Source of the DNA: DASXBA01 sp036406475
Lineage (GTDB): Bacteria; Actinomycetota; Thermoleophilia; Solirubrobacterales; Thermoleophilaceae
Length of the DNA stretch: 11,973 nucleotides
Direction: 5' to 3'
Assembly (NCBI GenBank): GCA_036406475.1
Contig: DASXBA010000070.1
Coordinates: 1 to 11,973, forward strand
Shown: piece after piece, positions 1 to 5,333 of the stretch
Layout: each line of letters begins with the position of its first letter
Position numbering within the stretch: position 1 is the first letter of the stretch
Position numbers and translations under genes: made by a program
The notes under the pieces: model-generated
Databases searched by the model: none
What the model saw: only the letters and a program-made list of their open reading frames with translations
What the model was told of the DNA's origin: nothing

Positions 1-1097
1 TGCGCGGGGCCGCCGAGCCAGGCGACCGCCCGCGCGCGCACTCGCTCCGACACCCACGCCGAAGGGATGGTGCCGAGGGGCGGGACGAGCCCCTTGGATG
101 CGACGAGCACCGCGCTGCGCTCGGCCACGGCGGCGCCGATCTGGCCGACGGCCGCCGGCAGCGCCGAGCAGGGCACTGCCAGCACCACGAGGTCAACCGC
201 CGCGAACTCGATGTCGGCGACGGTGCATACGCGGATGGAGCGATCGAGCCCGATACCCGGGAGGTAGCGCTCCTCCTCGCGCGCGCGAGACACCCTGCGC
301 GCCTGAGCGAGCGAGCGGCAGCCGAGCTGCACGTCGAGCCCGGCCCGCGCGAGCAGCACCGCCAGCGCCGTGCCCATCGAGCCGGCGCCCACCACTGCGG
401 CCGTTCGGAGCGGCGGCAGCCCGCCGAGCCACTCCCACTGGAGCTGCACGCAGGGCCAGATTCGCTCCGCCACCTCGCTGGCGAGATCCGGCGACGGGCT
501 GTCCACCCGCGGGAAGGTCAGAGCGCGGCCGAAGCGGAGGCAGACCTTGACCGGCCTGATCCGCATGCCGCGGCTGCGGGCGCGCTCGGTGCCGGTCACC
601 GCGATCGGCACCACCGGCGCGCCGCTTTCGAGCGCCATGCGGCCGACGCCGCGCTTGGGCCTTCCGAGCGAGCCGGATCGAATGCGCGTGCCCTCGGGGA
701 AGATCACCACGGCCTGGCCCCGCTCGAGCAGCTCGAGGGCCGTCTGGACCGACTCCTCGTCCGACTCGCCGCGCCGCACGGGGAAGGCGCCGAGGCAATT
801 GAGGAGCCAGCCCTGGAGCCGGTTGTGGAAGAGCTCCCTCTTCGCGACGAAGTAGATCGGCCGCCGCAGGCATACGCCGATGACGAACGGGTCGAGGAAG
901 CTGCGGTGGTTGGCGGCCAGGATCACCGGCCCGTCCGGGATGTTGCGATGACCCGTGCTGGAGAGCCGGAACCAGAGCCGGATGGCCGGCTCGAGCAGCG
1001 CGCGCACGATCCAGTAGACGAGCCCGTTGACCCCGCGGCGCCTCGTGCGCGCGTGGTAACGGGTCAGTGCATCGGCGGCCGTTCCCTCCTCCAGCAT
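1..1097 (-). CDS. plsC-gpsA: Fused 1-acylglycerol-3-phosphate acyltransferase (PlsC) / glycerol-3-phosphate dehydrogenase (GpsA), 3' end beyond window
   Basis: One frame stays open from an ATG at 1097 to the left edge (365 complete codons). Residues 1 to about 232 are a PlsC-type acyltransferase. They carry the NHRSFLD box (H64, D69; the HX4D catalytic motif) and FPEGTR at 133-138 (acyl-acceptor binding). From about residue 233 a Rossmann fold begins with VVGAGSMGTALA (G237, G239, G242), followed by LVVLAVP and SKGL, as in NAD(P)-dependent GpsA. The C-terminal catalytic half of GpsA is cut off. GpsA makes sn-glycerol-3-phosphate from dihydroxyacetone phosphate, and PlsC acylates lysophosphatidate at the membrane, so both act in phospholipid synthesis. 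I checked the frame at both ends: the Met at 377 is exactly 240 codons after the start, with no stop between. In Streptomyces and relatives plsC and gpsA are separate neighbours, so a fusion of adjacent genes is likely. No strong Shine-Dalgarno is seen; an in-frame GTG directly precedes the ATG. Confidence 0.88.
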   Translation of the reverse strand, partial: MLEEGTAADALTRYHARTRRRGVNGLVYWIVRALLEPAIRLWFRLSSTGHRNIPDGPVILAANHRSFLDPFVIGVCLRRPIYFVAKRELFHNRLQGWLLNCLGAFPVRRGESDEESVQTALELLERGQAVVIFPEGTRIRSGSLGRPKRGVGRMALESGAPVVPIAVTGTERARSRGMRIRPVKVCLRFGRALTFPRVDSPSPDLASEVAERIWPCVQLQWEWLGGLPPLRTAAVVGAGSMGTALAVLLARAGLDVQLGCRSLAQARRVSRAREEERYLPGIGLDRSIRVCTVADIEFAAVDLVVLAVPCSALPAAVGQIGAAVAERSAVLVASKGLVPPLGTIPSAWVSERVRARAVAWLGGPA

Positions 1098-1156
1098 CAC
1101 CGTCTTGCTACCCGGCTCGGGCGGGACCGTTACGCGAGCACGGTACGCTGCGCGGC

Positions 1157-1678
1157 GTGGAGTGGCAGCGCACTGTCAACGGCGCGCTCGCGGGCGCGGC
1201 AGCGGCCTTGCTCTGGGCGGCCCAGCAGCCGCTCGACAAGCGCCTCTTCGGCTCGGACTACGACGACGTCGAGCTGCTCGGCAAGCTCGTGGTGCGCGAC
1301 TCGTCCTGGCCGCTCGCCGGGCTGGCCCTGCATGTCCAGAACGGGATCTTCTTCGGCGCCGCGTACTCGCAGCTCCGGCCCTTCATCCCCGGCCCGACCG
1401 TCAGCCGCGGGATCACAGCCGGCCTGGCCGAGCACATGGCCACCTGGCCGCTCGTCCGCTTCGTAGACCGACACCACCCGGCGCGCCGCGACCTGCCGGC
1501 GCTGAGCGGCAATCGCCGCGCCTTCGCCCAGGCCATCTGGCGCCACGCGCTCTTCGGAGCGGTGCTCGGCGAGCTGGAGCGCAGGCTCAACCCGCCGGAC
1601 GTCTACGAGCCGCCCGAGGTTCCCGTGTCGTCGAACGGCCACGGGAACATCGAGCAGGCCGCGGTGGGCGCGGCCTAG
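1157..1678 (+). CDS. Predicted membrane-associated protein of unknown function (173 aa)
   Basis: I do not recognise a named family. The GTG at 1157 opens a protein starting MEWQRTVNGALAGAAAALLW. This is a small-residue helix that could insert in a membrane (about residues 7-22). Later come a Gly/Ala-rich helix near LHVQNGIFFGAAYSQL, a histidine-rich FVDRHHPARRDLPAL stretch and an amphipathic RHALFGAVLGELERRL segment. The Glu/Pro/Asn-rich tail looks disordered. The longer frame from 1067 was rejected because its first 30 codons overlap the divergent acyltransferase start and read as Arg/Pro-rich noise. A TACGCT hexamer ends 7 nt before the GTG, which would fit a leaderless transcript. The gene is divergent from plsC-gpsA, and its stop overlaps that of the convergent gene at 1675. 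Composition and third-position GC fit a real gene; function is unknown. Confidence 0.72.
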   Translation: MEWQRTVNGALAGAAAALLWAAQQPLDKRLFGSDYDDVELLGKLVVRDSSWPLAGLALHVQNGIFFGAAYSQLRPFIPGPTVSRGITAGLAEHMATWPLVRFVDRHHPARRDLPALSGNRRAFAQAIWRHALFGAVLGELERRLNPPDVYEPPEVPVSSNGHGNIEQAAVGAA

Positions 1679-2073
1679 TCGAGCTCCCGCCCCACGGCTG
1701 CAAACGCCTCGCGCCGGCTGGCGAAGCCGGCGCAGCGGCGGATCAGCCCGTCGCCGAACCACAAGACGCCGACCCAGCGCAGCTCGAGCGGCAATCCGGA
1801 CGACGAGCCGTGTCCGGCGATCCTGAGCATGCCTACGACCCAGTCGTCCTCCGCCGCCAGGGGCTCCTGCTCGAAGGTCACGTCCTCGCCGAACGCGTCG
1901 AACAGCTCTTGCATCCAGTGGAGAAAGCCCTCCGACCCGACGTACTTCCTGGCCGTGACGGCCGTCGGCACGTTCTCGATCTCGCAGTCGTCTGCGAACA
2001 GGCCGTCCGGCACCTCGCGCGCCTGTATCGCGTCGGAAAACCTCTGCGCCAGCTCCAGCCCCTCGGCTCGCAT
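1675..2073 (-). CDS. SnoaL-like / NTF2-fold protein (132 aa)
   Basis: The 132-residue length, the opening helix (LELAQRFSDAIQAREVP), the early acidic segment FADDCEIENVP, the WMQELFDAFGEDVTFE helix and the alternating beta strands (WVVGMLRIAGHG, LELRWVGVLWFGDGLIRRCAGF) are typical of NTF2-like cone-fold proteins of the SnoaL type. Members are small ligand-binding proteins or cyclases, isomerases and hydrolases acting on small hydrophobic substrates; the substrate cannot be told here. The start is the ATG at 2073. No good Shine-Dalgarno precedes it, and a TAGCTT hexamer lies 9 nt upstream. It stops with TAG (1677-1675), sharing the CTAG palindrome with the convergent gene. It is transcribed away from tRNA-Thr with only 45 bp between them. 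Confidence 0.82.
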   Translation of the reverse strand: MRAEGLELAQRFSDAIQAREVPDGLFADDCEIENVPTAVTARKYVGSEGFLHWMQELFDAFGEDVTFEQEPLAAEDDWVVGMLRIAGHGSSSGLPLELRWVGVLWFGDGLIRRCAGFASRREAFAAVGRELD

Positions 2074-2088
2074 CGCACGAGGAAGCTA

Positions 2089-2123
2089 CCGGCGGGCCTA
2101 GACTCGGAGCGCGAGCCCGCCGG
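2089..2123. repeat. 9-bp perfect inverted repeat overlapping the tRNA-Thr 5' end
   Basis: CCGGCGGGC at 2089-2097 is the exact reverse complement of GCCCGCCGG at 2115-2123, with 17 nt between. The right arm includes the first five bases of the mature tRNA (2119-2123). Whether the left arm is transcribed depends on the tRNA start point, which is unknown. Confidence 0.6.
2099..2104 (+). promoter_or_regulatory. Candidate -10 element for tRNA-Thr
   Basis: TAGACT matches the TATAAT consensus at four of six positions and would start transcription around 2111, about 8 nt before the mature tRNA. No convincing -35 is visible 16-18 bp upstream. It lies in the only free region between the tRNA and the divergent NTF2-like gene. 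Confidence 0.25.
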
Positions 2124-2191
2124 AGTAGCTCAGTTGGTAGAGCAGCGCTCTTGTAAAGCGCAGGCCGTCGGTTCGAGTCCGACCTCCGGCT
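2119..2191 (+). tRNA. tRNA-Thr (anticodon UGU)
   Basis: A complete cloverleaf can be folded by hand. The acceptor stem is GCCGGAG with CTCCGGC (2184-2190). The D arm is GCTC/GAGC. The anticodon stem is GCGCT/AGCGC around loop CTTGTAA, with anticodon TGT at 2152-2154. The variable loop has 5 nt. The T stem is GTCGG/CCGAC around loop TTCGAGT. The discriminator is T2191. The UGU anticodon reads ACA threonine codons (possibly other ACN by wobble). CCA is not encoded, since TCTGCG follows, so the 3' end needs CCA-adding enzyme. No terminator-like hairpin with a T tract follows before the convergent gene ends at 2201. Confidence 0.97.
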
Positions 2192-2200
2192 CTGCGCGGC

Positions 2201-2377
2201 TTAGACGGTCCTGCGGCCTCCGCCCCAGCGACTGCCAAAGCCGAATCCCCCGCTCGGTATGCCTGCCACCAGCACCAGGATCGCTCCGACGATCGCGACG
2301 ATCGCCGATCCGGTGATCGCGGCCAGAATCAGGTACACGAGCGCCGCCACCAGCACGGTAATGAGTAGTCCAATCAC
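2201..2377 (-). CDS. Small two-helix membrane protein of unknown function (58 aa)
   Basis: The GTG at 2377 is the preferred start because AAGGAGG (2391-2385) lies exactly 7 nt upstream; a longer in-frame ATG at 2449 has no such site. The product begins MIGLLITVLVAALVYLILAA (helix about 1-21). A short GS turn and a second hydrophobic helix follow (about 24-40, AIVAIVGAILVLVAGIP). It ends in a Gly/Arg/aromatic cationic tail with GGFGFGSRWGGG at 43-54, then RR. It is probably an inner-membrane hairpin with a basic tail. No family is recognised. It lies 118 bp downstream of the sigH stop in the same direction and may be in that transcript or have its own promoter. Its stop is 9 nt from the 3' end of the convergent tRNA. 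Confidence 0.68.
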   Translation of the reverse strand: MIGLLITVLVAALVYLILAAITGSAIVAIVGAILVLVAGIPSGGFGFGSRWGGGRRTV

Positions 2378-2384
2378 TCCTACC

Positions 2385-2391
2385 CCTCCTT
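2385..2391 (-). promoter_or_regulatory. Strong Shine-Dalgarno deciding the small membrane protein start
   Basis: AAGGAGG on the minus strand with a 7-nt spacer to the GTG at 2377. It is one of the few near-perfect ribosome binding sites in the window, and it excludes the upstream ATG at 2449 as the start. Confidence 0.75.
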
Positions 2392-2495
2392 GAGTTGCTT
2401 CCCTCGTGGCGCCCGGATTACCCCGGCGCGTACAGAGGGAAACCGGCACGAGGAGCGCAGCCGGGGCGCTGGCCCGGCGAGCACCGCAGTACGGC

Positions 2496-3173
2496 CTACA
2501 GGGGGACGGCGCGCGAATCCAGGTGCGCGCCCACCTTGCGCTTGACGCGCTGAAGGGCGTTGTCCACCGTCTTCGTGTCGCAGTCGAGGCGCTCCCCGAT
2601 GAGCTCGTAGGAGTGCCCGTCGAGGTAGAGCGAGAGGACCGCGCTCTCGAGCTCGGACAGCACGCTCGACAGGCAGGCCACCAGGCTGTGGAGCTCCTCG
2701 GTGGAGATGACCTGGTTCACCGGGTCGTGAGCGCTCGGCCCCGGGAGCAGCTCGTCGAGGGTGGGGTCGCCGTCGCCGCCGCTGCTGGCCGGCGTCTGCG
2801 AGAAGGACACGTACTCGTTGAGCGGGGTGTGCTTGTTGCGGGTCGAGGTCTTGACCGCGGTGATGATCTGGCGCGTGATGCAGAGCTCGGCGAAGTTGCG
2901 GAAGCTCGACTCCCGGTCGGAGCGGTAGTCGCGAACGGCCTTGTAGAGCCCGACCAGGCCCTCCTGGATGAGGTCGTCGGCGTCACCGCCGATCAGGAAG
3001 TACGAGGACGCCTTGAGGCGGACGAAGCCGAAGTAGCGGCGCACGACCATGTCGTAGGCGTCGGGCTTGCCCTGCTTGGCGAGCGCTATCAGGTAGTGAT
3101 CATCAAGCTCACCTTCAGCTTGAGACTTTTTGCCCTGTGACCTCGTGGGCGCGGGTGAGGGCGAAGCTGCCAT
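2496..3173 (-). CDS. sigH: RNA polymerase sigma factor of the Firmicute SigH (Spo0H) type, 225 aa
   Basis: A sigma-70 family factor closely resembling Bacillus SigH and unlike mycobacterial ECF SigH. Region 2 contains RLKASSYFLIGGDADDLIQE and GLVGLYKAVRDY (about 53-83), then ELCITRQIITAVKTSTRNKH with PLNEYVS directly after. In B. subtilis SigH the matching parts read KARSYFLIG, QEGMIGLYK, AELCITRQIITAIKTATR. Region 4 (about 170-214) has LSLYLDGHSYELIGERL and the recognition-helix stretch TVDNALQRVKRK. There is no anti-sigma gene beside it. An N-terminal extension of about 20 Ser/Lys/Gln-rich residues precedes the conserved part. The ATG at 3173 has AAGGAG 6 nt upstream. In Bacillus SigH controls transition-phase and early sporulation genes; its regulon in this organism is unknown. 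It follows rlmB, as in Bacillus (there with yacP between), but has a 147-bp gap holding its own promoter and leader hairpins. Confidence 0.93.
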   Translation of the reverse strand: MAASPSPAPTRSQGKKSQAEGELDDHYLIALAKQGKPDAYDMVVRRYFGFVRLKASSYFLIGGDADDLIQEGLVGLYKAVRDYRSDRESSFRNFAELCITRQIITAVKTSTRNKHTPLNEYVSFSQTPASSGGDGDPTLDELLPGPSAHDPVNQVISTEELHSLVACLSSVLSELESAVLSLYLDGHSYELIGERLDCDTKTVDNALQRVKRKVGAHLDSRAVPL

Positions 3174-3179
3174 CGATAG

Positions 3180-3204
3180 CTCCTTTCGGACCGAAGGCCG
3201 GTCC
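3180..3204 (-). promoter_or_regulatory. sigH Shine-Dalgarno with an adjoining stem-loop
   Basis: AAGGAG (3185-3180) lies 6 nt before the sigH ATG. Two nucleotides upstream of it, 3188-3204 forms a perfect 6-bp stem (GGACCG with CGGTCC) around a 5-nt loop. In the mRNA the hairpin sits against the ribosome binding site and could modulate ribosome access; this role is inferred. Confidence 0.55.
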
Positions 3205-3214
3205 TAGAGCTCGG

Positions 3215-3239
3215 TGACGCACTACCTCCCCTGGCGTCA
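3215..3239 (-). repeat. Inverted repeat in the sigH leader
   Basis: TGACGC (3215-3220) pairs perfectly with GCGTCA (3234-3239) across a 13-nt loop. On the minus strand the loop contains the purine-rich AGGGGAGG, itself Shine-Dalgarno-like. It could be an RNA stem-loop in the sigH 5' UTR or a DNA operator; the sequence does not decide. Confidence 0.45.
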
Positions 3240-3295
3240 GGTTTACCCGAAGCCTCCCCCTAAAGGTCGACTTCAGCCTGATCTATCCGCGCGGG

Positions 3296-3324
3296 AGTAT
3301 GGGGTAGTTATGGAGCCCTGTCAA
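3296..3324 (-). promoter_or_regulatory. sigH promoter (housekeeping sigma type)
   Basis: On the minus strand a perfect -35 TTGACA (3324-3319) is followed after exactly 17 bp by CATACT (3301-3296), four of six matches to TATAAT. The -35 overlaps the rlmB stop codon TGA. Predicted transcription start is near 3287-3289, giving a leader of about 115 nt before the sigH ATG. Confidence 0.6.
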
Positions 3325-3974
3325 GCCGCGGCGCGGGACTGCAAGATCCCGTACACGAGAGCGGCCGCGGCGGCTGAGACATTGAGCGAGCCGACCTTGC
3401 CGCGCTGCGGAAGCGCGATCAGCTGGTCGCAGGCATCGGCCACGCGCGCGCGCAGCCCCCGCCCCTCCGATCCGAGCACCAGCACGACGCGGCCCGAGTA
3501 GTCGGGCCGGTCGTAGGGCGTGTCGGCGTCCGCGGCCGCTCCGTAGACCCAGGCCTCGGCCTCCTTGGCGGTGCCGAGCCAGTCGGCGAGGTTGCGCACC
3601 CGCGCCAGCGGCAGGTGCTCCACCGCTCCCGCCGAGGCCTTGCAGACCGCCGGCGTGACCTCCACCGAGCGGCGCTCGGGGATCACCACCCCGGCCGCGC
3701 CGGCAGACTCGGCCACCCGGCAGACCGCGCCGAGATTGTGTGGGTCCTGGACCTGGTCGAGGCAGATGACGAGCGCGTCGTCTGCGGTGAGCAGGGCACT
3801 CGCGTCGGCGTACGGGTAGGGCTCGACCTCCGCGCAGATGCCCTGGTGATCGGGCGACCCGCACAGCCGCTCGAGCTCGACGGGGTCGACGCCGTCCTCC
3901 TCCGACCAGACGCGCAGGACCCGGCGGCGCCCGCGCTGGGCCTCGCGCACCGGGTTGCGGCCGTAGACGATCAA
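3321..3974 (-). CDS. rlmB: 23S rRNA (guanosine-2'-O-)-methyltransferase RlmB (TrmH/SpoU family), 217 aa
   Basis: A SPOUT methyltransferase that 2'-O-methylates a guanosine in domain V of 23S rRNA (G2251 in E. coli) using S-adenosylmethionine. The N-terminal substrate-binding part opens with IVYGRNPVREA and has the HQGI box. The three SpoU motifs are LDQVQDPHNLGAVCRVAES (motif 1), VVLVLGSEGRGL (motif 2) and IALPQRGKVGSLNVSAAAAA (motif 3). The start is the TTG at 3974, because homologues begin right at (I/L)VYGRNP. That TTG overlaps the cysS stop as TTGA, implying translational coupling. The protein is shorter than the usual 240-plus residues; the loss is in the N-terminal domain between REAQRGRR and HQG, and the catalytic domain is complete. 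Confidence 0.93.
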   Translation of the reverse strand: MIVYGRNPVREAQRGRRRVLRVWSEEDGVDPVELERLCGSPDHQGICAEVEPYPYADASALLTADDALVICLDQVQDPHNLGAVCRVAESAGAAGVVIPERRSVEVTPAVCKASAGAVEHLPLARVRNLADWLGTAKEAEAWVYGAAADADTPYDRPDYSGRVVLVLGSEGRGLRARVADACDQLIALPQRGKVGSLNVSAAAAALVYGILQSRAAA

Positions 3975-5332
3975 GCGCGGCGCACGAGCTGCGGACCGTC
4001 CGCCGTGTCGCGGACCTCGAAACCCATCTCGGCCAGGCTGTCGCGGAGCTCGTCGGCGCGGGCGTAGTCCCCGGCGGCCCGCGCCTCCTGTCGCTCCCGG
4101 GCCAGCCGCTCGGCCTCCTCCCCCGGGCCGTCCTGGGCCTCCGTCAGTCCCTCGAGCCCGAGCGCGTAGAGCAGCTCCGGGAGGCGGCCGGGGCCGAGCT
4201 TCTCGCCCGCATCCAGGCGGCGGTTGGCCTCCTGGACCCAGTCGAAGAGCACTGCCCGGGCCGCAGGCGTGTTGAAGTCGTCCGCGAGGGCGTCGAAGAA
4301 GCGCTCCGCGTAGTCGTCGAGCTCCGGCGGCGCCGGCGCATCGGGGTCGAGCCGCCTCCACAGGTTCCGGACCCGCTCCACCGACGCGGCGGCGTCGGCG
4401 AGCGCCTCCTCGGAGTAGACGAGCGGCTGCCGGTAGTGGCCGCCGGCGAAGTACATGACGAGCCCGTCGCGGCCGTACTCGTCCAGAGCGGCGTGCAGCA
4501 GGTGGATGTTGCCCACCGACTTGGCCATCTTCTCCGTGCCCATCTGGACCATGCCGTTGTGCATCCAGACCCGGGCGAGCGGCTTGCCGCGCGCTGCCTC
4601 GGTCTGGGCGATCTCGTTCTCGTGATGGGGGAAGACGAGGTCGGAGCCGCCGCCGTGGATCTCGAAGTCGAGGCCGAGGATCCCCTCCGCCATGGCCGAG
4701 CATTCGATGTGCCAGCCCGGGCGCCCCTCCCCCCAGGGCGCGTCCCAGGCCGTGTCCTCGTCCTCCTTGCTGGCCTTCCAGAGCGCGAAGTCCTGCGGGC
4801 TCTCCTTGAGGGTCGTGGCGTCGTCGCCCTCGCCCTGCTGCATCTCCTCGACCGGCCTGTTCGACAGCTTCCCGTAGCCGTCGAAGCTGGCGACCCGGAA
4901 GTAGACGTCGCCGCCCGCGGCATAGGCGTGACCCGAGTCGATCAGGGTCTGGATCAGGTCGACGATCGGGCCGATCGTCTCGCTGGCCTTGGGCTCGGCG
5001 TCCGGGCGGCCGAGGCCCAGACGGTCGGTGTCCTCGAAGTAGGCGGCGGTCATCTGCTCCGCGAGCTCCTCGCTCGAGATCCCCTCCTCGCGTGCAGCGT
5101 CGTAGATCTTGTCGTTCACGTCGGTGACGTTCTCGACCAGCGTCACCTCGTAGCCCTCGCGCTCGAGGAAGCGCTTGAGCAGGGCGAAGACCACGAACGG
5201 CCGCGCGTTGCCCACGTGCACGCGGCTGTAGACCGTGGGGCCGCAGGCGTAGATGCCGACCCGGCCGGGCTCGCGCGGCTCGAGCGTGCGCGGCCCCTTG
5301 CTGAGGGTGTCGTGGATGCGTACCTCGCGCAC
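3971..5332 (-). CDS. cysS: Cysteinyl-tRNA synthetase (class Ia), 453 aa
   Basis: Charges tRNA-Cys with cysteine using ATP in the cytoplasm. Visible motifs are YACGPTVYSRVHVGNARPF (zinc ligand C30; the HIGH-equivalent HVGN at 39-42), the VTDVNDKI segment, GWHIECSAMA (second zinc Cys), FPHHENEIAQTEA (zinc His and Glu) and the KMSKS loop as EKMAKSVGN. The Ala at the KMSKS third position is a mild variant. The C-terminal helical anticodon-binding region ends with the common ARADELRDSLAEMGFEVRDT pattern. Length is normal. The start is a GTG at 5332, one nucleotide after the amidase stop. The 3' end overlaps the rlmB TTG. cysS next to rlmB is conserved in both mycobacteria and Bacillus, so this is the orthologue and not the mycothiol ligase MshC. 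Confidence 0.97.
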   Translation of the reverse strand: MREVRIHDTLSKGPRTLEPREPGRVGIYACGPTVYSRVHVGNARPFVVFALLKRFLEREGYEVTLVENVTDVNDKIYDAAREEGISSEELAEQMTAAYFEDTDRLGLGRPDAEPKASETIGPIVDLIQTLIDSGHAYAAGGDVYFRVASFDGYGKLSNRPVEEMQQGEGDDATTLKESPQDFALWKASKEDEDTAWDAPWGEGRPGWHIECSAMAEGILGLDFEIHGGGSDLVFPHHENEIAQTEAARGKPLARVWMHNGMVQMGTEKMAKSVGNIHLLHAALDEYGRDGLVMYFAGGHYRQPLVYSEEALADAAASVERVRNLWRRLDPDAPAPPELDDYAERFFDALADDFNTPAARAVLFDWVQEANRRLDAGEKLGPGRLPELLYALGLEGLTEAQDGPGEEAERLARERQEARAAGDYARADELRDSLAEMGFEVRDTADGPQLVRRA

Positions 5333-5333
5333 G

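Noticed and set aside
1105..2316. 403-codon plus-strand frame through the 1157 gene and the tRNA
   Set aside because: It runs through a tRNA and two better-supported genes in other frames and is Arg/Ala/Gly-rich noise.
2460..2478. GCCGGG/CCCGGC inverted repeat downstream of sigH as a terminator
   Set aside because: The 6-bp stem is not followed by a T tract on the minus strand, and such repeats are common by chance at this GC content.
3214..3501. 95-codon plus-strand frame in the sigH-rlmB spacer
   Set aside because: It mostly overlaps the rlmB coding end, and the spacer is better explained as the sigH promoter and leader.
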